This document shows, piece after piece, positions 1-5,486 of a DNA stretch of 5,486 bases. How positions within the stretch are numbered: position 1 is the first letter of the stretch; each line of letters begins with the position of its first letter. The stretch lies in contig CAIMPQ010000013.1 of assembly GCA_903843315.1 (NCBI GenBank), positions 1-5,486 on the forward strand. The letters are read 5' to 3'. A program made the translations under genes and the position numbers. Source of the stretch: an uncultured beta proteobacterium. GTDB taxonomy: Bacteria; Pseudomonadota; Gammaproteobacteria; Burkholderiales; Burkholderiaceae. The notes below the pieces were generated by a model. That model searched no databases. It was not told the origin of the DNA and saw only the letters and a list, made by a program, of their open reading frames with translations.

Positions 1-35
1 AGTAGTAAAGCGTCTCTTTTTAAATTCTTACTCAT
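1..35 (-). CDS. Possible 5' end of a further minus-strand gene, cut by the window edge
   Basis: After the aldolase stop codon, the minus strand has an ATG at 35-33 that opens a frame without stops to the window edge. It reads MSKNLKRDALL followed by a partial CTN codon. A purine-rich AGGGA lies just upstream (43-39), but only 3-4 nt from the ATG, which is closer than ideal. The gap to the aldolase stop is 17 nt, so it would be the third gene of the receptor-aldolase transcription unit. With eleven residues visible, no family can be named. The open stretch is short enough to occur by chance; the case rests on the ATG, the purine tract and the tight operon spacing together. Confidence 0.4.
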   Translation of the reverse strand, partial: MSKNLKRDALL

Positions 36-52
36 ATTTCCCTATGTACCAA

Positions 53-850
53 TTACTGCGTTTTCTTTACGCGCTCACTCCAAAGCTGCCATGGTCGTCC
101 AATGGTTTTTTCGATCGTCTCTTTAGAGTTAGCAGCTTCACCTGGGGTAAGGTATTGAACCTGACCCATCTTCATTGCTTCCGATTGTATGCTTGCATTT
201 TGAATTGCGTACACAGTTCTAAACACCGCTTTTTTGATTGAATCCGCCCCAGCTGCATAACCATGGCCACGCATCAAAACAAAATACTGTAAGCCCATAG
301 TCTGAGATAAGGCATCGCCAAGATCTGAGCTACTCACAAACATATCCGTATCAGGATTAGGTTTAGCAAAATTACGAATCTCAAAAATAGGAGCACCCTC
401 CCCTAAGAAGGCGCTCATGTGATAAACCGGCTTCAGAGTAGTGCCTGTCAAACCGTAAGGCAGAATTGGAGATGCATGGCCATGAATTACAGAGTTAATA
501 TCTGGGCGGTTACGCAAAATACCGCTATGAATGAAGCGCTCGCCATAGGCAGTGCGGTTGTCGCCATTCAGCGCCTTACCATTCATGTCAAACTCCATAA
601 TGTCTTCAACCTTCACAACTGATGGAGCTACGCTGCGAGCCAAAAAGAAGGTATTTGCATTCGATGGATTGCGCACGCTAATATGGCCGTAGCCATCTAC
701 TGCATTTTGATCATACAAAATGTGATTAGCAAGAACTAGTTCCTCCACTGCTACCTTAATAGCGGCATTCTGCTCCATCTGCTCTTGGACGCTCGCTGCG
801 CCTACATGAGTAGAAATCAAGAGGCCTAAAGCAATCATTGCGTGTTTCAT
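53..850 (-). CDS. Class II aldolase/adducin-family protein with N-terminal signal peptide
   Basis: This 265-residue protein belongs to the L-fuculose-phosphate aldolase/adducin fold, whose zinc enzymes cleave or epimerise sugar phosphates or decarboxylate 2-hydroxy-keto acids. The catalytic set looks complete by comparison with FucA: acid/base Glu104 in GERFIH, zinc ligands His123 and His125 in VIHGHASPI, and the third ligand His196 in RGHG. Unlike the usual cytoplasmic enzymes of about 215 residues, it begins with a Sec-type signal peptide: short basic n-region (MKH), hydrophobic core at about 4-14, and VGA/AS near 16-20 as the likely cleavage site. A C-terminal extension ends in GRPWQLWSER. 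The start is well supported: the ATG overlaps the receptor's TAA stop as TAATG, and GGAAAGG lies 7 nt upstream, so the two genes are probably translationally coupled. The fold and export signal are clear, but the substrate is unknown. A periplasmic location is inferred from the leader. Confidence 0.9.
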   Translation of the reverse strand: MKHAMIALGLLISTHVGAASVQEQMEQNAAIKVAVEELVLANHILYDQNAVDGYGHISVRNPSNANTFFLARSVAPSVVKVEDIMEFDMNGKALNGDNRTAYGERFIHSGILRNRPDINSVIHGHASPILPYGLTGTTLKPVYHMSAFLGEGAPIFEIRNFAKPNPDTDMFVSSSDLGDALSQTMGLQYFVLMRGHGYAAGADSIKKAVFRTVYAIQNASIQSEAMKMGQVQYLTPGEAANSKETIEKTIGRPWQLWSERVKKTQ

Positions 851-1836
851 TATTCAACCTTTCCGATCTTCTTGACTATTTCACCCATTTGCGCAGATTC
901 TTTATCCCAGTACACTTTAAATTCAGGTGCATCCATATACTGAATTGGGCTGCCAGCGGAATTAATCACCGAACGAACGCGTTCATCATTAGCTGCCTGC
1001 TTGGCTGCTTCACGCAACTTATTGGTAATGTAATCAGGGGTAGCGCTTGGCACAAAGAGGCCAGCCCATTGAGAAAACTCAATCTTGACGCCCATCTCTT
1101 TAAAGCTCGGAACTTCAGGCATGCTAGCGAGCCTGCCATCTCCCCAATGCGCTAGAGCACGTACTTTTCCCGCTTTTATTTGCTGCACAATTGATGACGG
1201 TCCAGTTGCAATTGCGTCGACTTGACCGCCCAACAATCCCACAATCGCCGGGCCAGCCCCGGTATAGGGGATATGTACCATATAAAACTTTTCTGAAGAC
1301 TTCAGCATTTCCATTGGAACATGCATAGTGCCGTAGTTTCCTGATGAACCAAAATTGTACTGCCCAGGATTTGCGCGCATTGCTGCAACAAAAGATTTGT
1401 AATCTTTCCAGGGGCTGTCAGCACGCACCACTAAAACTGTAGGATCAGCCGTAAATCGTGCGATCGGTTTTAATTGACTTAGCTGAAATGTTTGTTCGCG
1501 CCCAACCACCTTGTCAGCCTCAGGAATGATAGAGATAGAAGAGAGAGCCATCAGGATGGTATAGCCATCAGGTTTGGATTTAGCAACTCCTGCCATGCCA
1601 ATACCACCGCCAGCCCCCGCTTTATTCTCAACAATGACTGACTGACCCAAGCTTCTGGACAAAGCTTCAGCTACAGGTCTGCCAACCGTATCGGCCACTC
1701 CACCAGGCGGAAATGGCACAACCATCGTAATCGGTCTGGTAGGCCATGCCTCCTGACTCTGAGCAAATACGGCAGCTGAAAATAAACAGGCCCCCAAAAA
1801 GGCTAGCGCGCGCCAAAGGTGGCTTTTTTGTCTCAT
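850..1836 (-). CDS. Bug-family (TctC) tripartite tricarboxylate transporter substrate-binding protein
   Basis: This is a periplasmic solute receptor of 328 residues, the usual size for the Bug/TctC family that is greatly expanded in Burkholderiales and binds carboxylates, aromatic acids or amino acids. From Met44 of the longest open frame it has a Sec signal peptide (basic MRQKSHLWR, hydrophobic 10-24, cleavage after VFA at residue 25). Then come the family hallmarks WPTRPITMVVPFPPGG (31-46) and the VGRP...LGQSVIVENKAGAGGG segment (51-78). Later family features are the PDGYTIL block, YNFGSSG, HIPYTGAGPA and LLGGQVDA. The frame stays open to an ATG at 1965, but that would bury the signal peptide and overlap the divergent gene, so the ATG at 1836 is chosen. 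Upstream of it there is no clear Shine-Dalgarno sequence (AACGAAT at best). It leads the transcription unit with the aldolase. No TctA or TctB gene is present nearby. The ligand cannot be inferred with confidence. Confidence 0.93.
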   Translation of the reverse strand: MRQKSHLWRALAFLGACLFSAAVFAQSQEAWPTRPITMVVPFPPGGVADTVGRPVAEALSRSLGQSVIVENKAGAGGGIGMAGVAKSKPDGYTILMALSSISIIPEADKVVGREQTFQLSQLKPIARFTADPTVLVVRADSPWKDYKSFVAAMRANPGQYNFGSSGNYGTMHVPMEMLKSSEKFYMVHIPYTGAGPAIVGLLGGQVDAIATGPSSIVQQIKAGKVRALAHWGDGRLASMPEVPSFKEMGVKIEFSQWAGLFVPSATPDYITNKLREAAKQAANDERVRSVINSAGSPIQYMDAPEFKVYWDKESAQMGEIVKKIGKVE

Positions 1837-1937
1837 ATTCGTTATTTGGTTATTATTTATGCTCTTAATCCTACTACAAGATTTATCACAATAAACAAGG
1901 GTTTGCTTAGACATAACCCCCACTGGAGATACCAAAC
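1837..1937. promoter_or_regulatory. Divergent intergenic control region
   Basis: These 101 bp separate the start codons of the minus-strand receptor and the plus-strand FAH gene, so both promoters probably lie here. The section is AT-rich, particularly at 1841-1860 and 1881-1897. The plus-strand gene has a GGAG ribosome site at 1925-1928. On the minus strand a TTGTAG and a TAATAA spaced by about 18 bp resemble a weak promoter, but transcription from it would start only a few bases before the receptor ATG, so it is not asserted. No convincing sigma-70 pair was found for the plus strand. A short palindrome at 1882-1895 is a candidate operator for a shared regulator. No regulator gene is in the window. 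Confidence 0.6.
1882..1895. repeat. 5-4-5 palindrome in the divergent promoter region, candidate operator
   Basis: TTTAT-CACA-ATAAA is a perfect 5-bp inverted repeat around a 4-bp spacer, near the middle of the divergent region. A direct repeat ACAAG lies on either side (1876-1880 and 1895-1899, 19 bp start to start). The T-N11-A spacing seen within it is typical of LysR-type regulator sites, and short AT-rich dyads also suit GntR-type regulators. A dyad this short and AT-rich can arise by chance, so the operator role is only a suggestion. Confidence 0.3.
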
Positions 1938-2825
1938 ATGAAATACGCTGCATTTTCTTTGGCAAACGAATCTGGCAAAACGCGCGTTGGAATCATTTCT
2001 GCAGATGGCAAGACTGTCCAAGAGCTTGATCTCGGGGTAGATGTGAGTGAGGATGGCATTGTGGCAATCCTGCGTGCAGATTTAGCAGGTAAGACGCCAA
2101 AGGCAATCGCGAGCTATGCATTTAGTGATATTCGCCTTCTTGCCCCTGTACCGAGACCTCGCCGCAATATATTATGCGTTGGAAAAAACTATCATGAACA
2201 TGCGAGAGAATTTTCCAATAGCGGCTTTGATGGTAGCGCCAAACTCGGTGAAGATATTCCGACTCATGCCATCTTCTTTACCAAACCGCCAGAATCTGTG
2301 ACCGGCCCAAACACCAATGTCATCATTCCAACTGCAGTCTCCACCTGCATTGACTACGAAGCAGAGTTAACGATCATTATTGGTCAAGGTGGCAAAGGAA
2401 TTAGCGAGGCTGATGCCATGAAGCACGTCTGGGGTTACACGGCCATTAACGACGTCACTGCTCGAGATTGGCAACAAAGACACAAACAATGGTTTCTAGG
2501 TAAAAGTTTTGACACCTTCTGTCCTATGGGGCCTTGGGTAGTTACTGCCGATGAAGTCGATGCAAATGACATCTCCGTTAAATGCTGGGTAAACGGCGAG
2601 CTTCGCCAAAACTCCAATACCAAAGATTTGATTTTTAATATCCCCAATATGATTGCAACCGTTTCTGCTGGCATCACCCTGTATCCTGGAGACCTCATTG
2701 CTACAGGAACACCAGTAGGTGTTGGTATCGGCTTCAAGCCCCCCAAGTATCTAGTCAATGGTGATGTCGTTGTTGTCGAAATGGGTGGCATTGGAAAACT
2801 GGAAAATACATTTGTAGCTGTCTAA
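1938..2825 (+). CDS. Cytoplasmic fumarylacetoacetate hydrolase (FAH) family protein
   Basis: This is a 295-residue enzyme of the FAH/MhpD superfamily, whose members hydrolyse, hydrate, isomerise or decarboxylate acylpyruvate-like 2-keto acids using Mg2+ or Mn2+. A small N-terminal region (1-70) precedes the catalytic fold starting at RRNILCVGKNYHEHARE. The His88/Glu91 pair matches the catalytic lid pair of FAHD1-type enzymes. The metal-binding set is visible: Glu141 and Glu143 in DYEAEL and Asp172 in NDVTARD. Lys189 in GKSFDTFCPMGP and the TGTPVGVG loop (256-263) complete the site. There is no export signal, so it should act in the cytoplasm. The start is supported by GGAG 9 nt upstream. It is transcribed divergently from the receptor-aldolase pair and ends before a strong palindrome. 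The family is certain, but the reaction is not: HpcE-like isomerase, acylpyruvase and oxaloacetate decarboxylase activities share this signature. Confidence 0.93.
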   Translation: MKYAAFSLANESGKTRVGIISADGKTVQELDLGVDVSEDGIVAILRADLAGKTPKAIASYAFSDIRLLAPVPRPRRNILCVGKNYHEHAREFSNSGFDGSAKLGEDIPTHAIFFTKPPESVTGPNTNVIIPTAVSTCIDYEAELTIIIGQGGKGISEADAMKHVWGYTAINDVTARDWQQRHKQWFLGKSFDTFCPMGPWVVTADEVDANDISVKCWVNGELRQNSNTKDLIFNIPNMIATVSAGITLYPGDLIATGTPVGVGIGFKPPKYLVNGDVVVVEMGGIGKLENTFVAV

Positions 2826-2852
2826 ACCAAATTCTGCTTCAGAATGTAGAAT

Positions 2853-2884
2853 AAATAAAAGCCACTCTAGAGTGGCTTTTATTT
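2853..2884. terminator. Perfect 32-bp palindrome, likely bidirectional Rho-independent terminator
   Basis: The half-site AAATAAAAGCCACTCT is followed directly by its exact reverse complement, centred between 2868 and 2869. As RNA it forms a GCCACT/AGTGGC stem with a CUAG loop and A-rich/U-rich flanks, so the same sequence gives a stem with a U tract on either strand. It lies 28 bp after the stop of the plus-strand FAH gene and 24 bp beyond the stop of the convergent minus-strand one, the right place to end both transcripts. A smaller hairpin, ATTCTG-CTT-CAGAAT at 2831-2845, lies immediately before it and may add to the structure on the plus-strand transcript. Confidence 0.88.
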
Positions 2885-2908
2885 CAATGGCTATCTTAGC
2901 TTAACTAT

Positions 2909-3952
2909 TTAGGCCAAAGTGAATTTCAGTTCTCCAAGCTTTTCTACAGAGCTAACAATCTTATCGCCCTTCTTAAGCCACACTTGCTTGTCTTTTGGCA
3001 TACCAGCAATCACACCCTGTGGAGTACCCGTAAAGACAATATCTCCCGGCTCCAAAGCCCAGTAAGTGCTGATATAGGACAGCATCTTTTGGGTGTTATG
3101 TATAAAGTCAGCAGTATTAGAGTTCTGACGTAGCTCGCCATTAACCCAAGTTTTGACTTGCAGATTATTTGGATTACCAACTAAATCACCTGTCACAAAA
3201 TAAGGGCCAATTGGAGCATATTGATCCAAGGTCTTACCAATCATCCACTGCCCACTTGGTAGCTCAAGTTGTAAGTCCCGCGATGAAAAATCATTGGACG
3301 TACAGTAACCCGCGACATAGTCCAGGGCGACTGATTCAGGCACATTGCGCATTTGTTTACCAATGACAATCAAGAGCTCAGTTTCATAGTCTAATTTATA
3401 TGAGACAGCTGGTGGGGGAATCTGGAGCAAGCAATTGTGTGCAGCTAGACTGTTGTTGTACTTATTAAATAAAGGCGGTACCCGCGGATGTGCCATACCT
3501 ACCTCATCTGCATGTGCCCGGTAGTTCAAACCAACGCACACAATTTTTCCTGGATTTTTAAAAAGGCGTCCAAATGTAATATCAGACTCTTTTAAATAAG
3601 GCACGCCAGATTTATCGGCACTTGCCACTACCTTATTAAATCCTGCGGCATTACCCTCTTGCAATAACTGGTCGAGAGTTACAGGAGCAGCAATGTTCAT
3701 TTTTTTAGCCACCGCCCGCACATCAATCACGCCCTTAGCAGTCACCACACCCAATGTCTCGGTTCCATCGGAATTCATAATGGAGAGGATCTTGCTGTTC
3801 TTCACCACCTCCCTGGGTCCGGTATATACCTCACCACCCCATACTGAAGTTGGATGTGCAGAAGCCTCTTGCATAACCCCCATAGTTGAAGCAGCAACTA
3901 ACCCAGCACCAGCAGCTGAAGCAGTTTTTATAAATTGGCGACGAGAACTCAT
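2909..3952 (-). CDS. Tat-exported fumarylacetoacetate hydrolase (FAH) family protein
   Basis: This 347-residue FAH-family enzyme carries a twin-arginine leader: SRRQFIK at residues 3-9, a mild Ala/Gly-rich hydrophobic stretch at 10-27, and ASA/HP as a likely cleavage site near residue 32. Tat moves folded proteins, which suits a metal enzyme loaded in the cytoplasm. The mature part has all the family residues: GLNYRAHADE (141-150, with His147 and Glu150), metal ligands Glu190 and Glu192 in DYETEL, Asp221 in NDFSSRD, Lys240 in the GK pair, and TGTPQGV (308-314). It shares an identical WVNGELRQNSNT stretch with the other FAH gene but differs widely elsewhere, so the two are paralogues and not a recent duplication. 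The start is firm: AAGGAG at 3964-3959 lies 6 nt from the ATG, and the Tat motif begins right after it. It faces the plus-strand FAH gene across a terminator. Periplasmic activity is inferred from the leader, and the substrate is unknown. Confidence 0.92.
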   Translation of the reverse strand: MSSRRQFIKTASAAGAGLVAASTMGVMQEASAHPTSVWGGEVYTGPREVVKNSKILSIMNSDGTETLGVVTAKGVIDVRAVAKKMNIAAPVTLDQLLQEGNAAGFNKVVASADKSGVPYLKESDITFGRLFKNPGKIVCVGLNYRAHADEVGMAHPRVPPLFNKYNNSLAAHNCLLQIPPPAVSYKLDYETELLIVIGKQMRNVPESVALDYVAGYCTSNDFSSRDLQLELPSGQWMIGKTLDQYAPIGPYFVTGDLVGNPNNLQVKTWVNGELRQNSNTADFIHNTQKMLSYISTYWALEPGDIVFTGTPQGVIAGMPKDKQVWLKKGDKIVSSVEKLGELKFTLA

Positions 3953-4007
3953 TTAAATCTCCTTAGTTGTTATTTATTTTCTAGCTACAAAGAGAATATT
4001 ACTTGAG

Positions 4008-4036
4008 GAATTTATGCGGTACTGCAATATAAATTC
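4008..4036. repeat. 8-bp inverted repeat upstream of the Tat-FAH gene
   Basis: GAATTTAT at 4008-4015 and ATAAATTC at 4029-4036 are exact reverse complements around a 13-bp spacer, which itself contains a near-palindrome (GCGGTACTGC). The repeat sits in the 96-bp gap (3953-4048) between the feoB stop and the Tat-FAH start, 56 bp upstream of that start codon. On the minus strand no U-rich run follows it, so it is a poor terminator for feoB. An operator or a promoter-linked element for the downstream gene is more plausible. A TAATAT (4000-3995, minus strand) between the repeat and the gene could be a -10 box, but no -35 box stands at a normal distance. Confidence 0.4.
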
Positions 4037-4048
4037 ATCGTGGCTGAC

Positions 4049-5486
4049 TTAACCCAGGCCAAGGTAAATAGAGGTTCTATAGGTAATAAAGGAGGCTAGA
4101 TAAGCCAAGCCAAATAAGTAACCCAACATGATGGCGGGGATCTTCCAACTGCCAGTTTCACGTTTAACAGCAGCAATAGTAGATAAGCACTGAGGTGCAA
4201 AGACAAACCAGGCTAAAAGTGAAAGTGCTGTCGCTAAAGACCAACCAGAAGAGATTAATGGGATCAGTGCATCTGCGGCGTCTGCACTCGAGCTGGATAA
4301 GGCATAGACAGTTGCTAATGAGCTAACAACCACCTCTCGTGCTGCCATGCCAGGTACCAGAGCAATACTAATTTGCCAGTTAAAGCCAATCGGGGAAAAG
4401 ACATGTGCCAATGCTTCTCCCAGCATTCCGGCAAAACTATATTGAATAGGAGATCCTGTTGCACCATCTGGTGGAAAAGGAAAGCTAGACAGAATCCATA
4501 ATGCAATCGTCATGATTAAGATGATCCCGCCAACACGACGCATAAAGATTTCAGCTCGTTGCCATAAGCTGAGAGCTAGATTGCTCAAGCGGGGCAAGTG
4601 ATAGCTTGGCAGCTCCATCATTAGTGCATTCATTCTGAATTGCTCACTAGTAAAGTGCTTCAAAATCCAGGCAACTCCCATTGCGCCCAAGATACCCGCG
4701 AGATAAAGCAAGAATAAAACCAGTCCTTGCAAATCCACGCCGGCCCACAATTTTCTTTCTGGGATAAACGCAGAGATGAGCAAAGCATATACCGGTAAAC
4801 GCGCTGAACACGTCATCATTGGTGCAATCAAGATGGTTACCAAACGATCGCGAGAATTGGAGATACTTCTAGTCGCCATGATCCCCGGTATAGCGCAAGC
4901 AAAACTAGAGAGAAGAGGAATAAAAGAGCGGCCAGAGAGGCCTACTGATCCCATGACACGGTCAAGCAAATAAGCAGCTCTAGGGAGATAGCCTGATTCC
5001 TCTAGGAGAAGAATAAAGAAGAACAGGATCAATATTTGCGGTAAGAAAATAATGACCCCACCAAGCCCAGCCAGAATGCCATTAATAAATAAGCTTCTGA
5101 TCCAACTATCGGGCAAGGCCTGACTAATTAGAGCGCCACAATACTCAATGCCAGTCTTAATCAGTTCCATCGGTAAAGTGGCCCAGCTAAATACTGCCTG
5201 GAAAATACAAAATAGTAACGCCACCAAAATCAAGGGGCCAAATACGGGATGCAACAACACAGCATCCAAGCGATCACTGAAATGATCCGGAATGATTTGA
5301 TCTAAATTTAAATTCTTGAGAATCTGATGAACCTGCACATTGTCGGATTCAGTATGTGCGATATGAGATGCTACATTTTCTAGAGTAGCGTCACTAGTAC
5401 CCGTTTGCAAAGCACTTAAGTTACGCCAATCCAAATTGGATAAGAAATGTTTTATCTGATCAGCGCCATCAGGATGAATACCGACG
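4049..5486 (-). CDS. feoB: Ferrous iron transport protein B, C-terminal part (5' end outside window)
   Basis: FeoB is the inner-membrane Fe(II) transporter with an N-terminal cytoplasmic GTPase domain and a polytopic membrane domain. The visible 478 residues cover the end of the cytoplasmic region and the whole membrane part. The GTPase motifs lie upstream, beyond 5486. Counting from the TTG (Leu) codon at 5434, about residues 1-60 are soluble linker/helical domain, followed by LHPVFGPLILV and several hydrophobic segments. The two Gate-type motifs are recognisable: EESGYLPRAAYLLDRVM (145-161) leading to CAIPGIMATR (180-189) and MTCSARLPVY (207-216), then GMAAREVVVSSLATVYAL (362-379) and FAPQCLSTIAAVKRE (412-426). 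The frame is open to the edge, so the gene is cut by the window and not truncated in nature. The protein ends soon after the last membrane segment, without a Cys-rich tail. Promoter, any Fur site and feoA would be to the right of the window. Confidence 0.96.
   Translation of the reverse strand, partial: VGIHPDGADQIKHFLSNLDWRNLSALQTGTSDATLENVASHIAHTESDNVQVHQILKNLNLDQIIPDHFSDRLDAVLLHPVFGPLILVALLFCIFQAVFSWATLPMELIKTGIEYCGALISQALPDSWIRSLFINGILAGLGGVIIFLPQILILFFFILLLEESGYLPRAAYLLDRVMGSVGLSGRSFIPLLSSFACAIPGIMATRSISNSRDRLVTILIAPMMTCSARLPVYALLISAFIPERKLWAGVDLQGLVLFLLYLAGILGAMGVAWILKHFTSEQFRMNALMMELPSYHLPRLSNLALSLWQRAEIFMRRVGGIILIMTIALWILSSFPFPPDGATGSPIQYSFAGMLGEALAHVFSPIGFNWQISIALVPGMAAREVVVSSLATVYALSSSSADAADALIPLISSGWSLATALSLLAWFVFAPQCLSTIAAVKRETGSWKIPAIMLGYLFGLAYLASFITYRTSIYLGLG

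Noticed and set aside
838..1155. 105-codon plus-strand open frame over the receptor and aldolase junction
   Set aside because: It is antisense to two strong genes, and its translation shows no domain or leader consistent with a real protein.
1783..1797. Lipobox-like LGAC in the receptor's leader, suggesting a lipoprotein
   Set aside because: Hydrophobic sequence continues past the cysteine to a good VFA cleavage site, and Bug receptors are normally soluble periplasmic proteins.
1837..1965. Upstream ATG starts (1965 or 1914) for the Bug-family receptor
   Set aside because: They add 26-43 residues with no family similarity in front of a clear Sec signal peptide, and the 1965 start overlaps the divergent gene.
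2435..2791. 118-codon minus-strand open frame inside the cytoplasmic FAH gene
   Set aside because: It lies wholly within a conserved enzyme gene, and its composition matches a frame shadow.
3693..3956. 87-codon plus-strand open frame over the start of the Tat-FAH gene
   Set aside because: It is antisense to a well-supported gene, has no recognisable family features and no good ribosome site.
4008..4036. Inverted repeat as a Rho-independent terminator of feoB
   Set aside because: The stem is AT-rich, the loop is long and no U tract follows on the minus strand.
3953..4048. Fur box or small RNA in the feoB/Tat-FAH gap
   Set aside because: No GATAATGATAATCATTATC-like sequence was found, and there is no promoter-plus-terminator arrangement to support an RNA gene.
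5432..5434. TTG at 5434 as the start codon of the FeoB gene
   Set aside because: The frame continues open upstream to the window edge and the protein would lack the GTPase domain. The codon is an internal leucine.

Overview
The window most resembles a chromosome segment from a betaproteobacterium of the order Burkholderiales, possibly a low-GC freshwater member such as Polynucleobacter. This rests on a Bug-type (TctC family) periplasmic binding protein next to fumarylacetoacetate-hydrolase (FAH) family enzymes, an AT-leaning composition (mid-40s % GC by eye), dense packing and short intergenic gaps. The genus is an inference from gene style, not from a marker gene.

Layout from left to right. 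Positions 1-35 may hold the first codons of a further minus-strand gene. A minus-strand pair follows: a Bug-family solute receptor (850-1836) and a class II aldolase with its own signal peptide (53-850), joined by a TAATG stop/start overlap. A 101-bp divergent control region (1837-1937) separates this pair from a plus-strand cytoplasmic FAH-family enzyme (1938-2825). A perfect 32-bp palindrome (2853-2884) sits between that gene and a convergent second FAH-family enzyme on the minus strand (2909-3952), which carries a twin-arginine (Tat) signal. Upstream of the second enzyme is a 96-bp gap with an inverted repeat, and then the C-terminal two-thirds or so of the ferrous iron transporter FeoB on the minus strand (4049 to beyond 5486).

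The left and middle parts read as a small accessory catabolic cluster for an organic acid. The receptor would bind a carboxylate in the periplasm. A Sec-exported aldolase and a Tat-exported FAH enzyme could act on it or on a relative outside the cytoplasm, and a second FAH enzyme would work inside. No TctA/TctB membrane genes are visible, so the receptor is either an orphan or has partners elsewhere. The substrate cannot be read from the sequence. FeoB looks like an unrelated housekeeping neighbour. No RNA genes, insertion sequences, CRISPR arrays or phage genes were seen.
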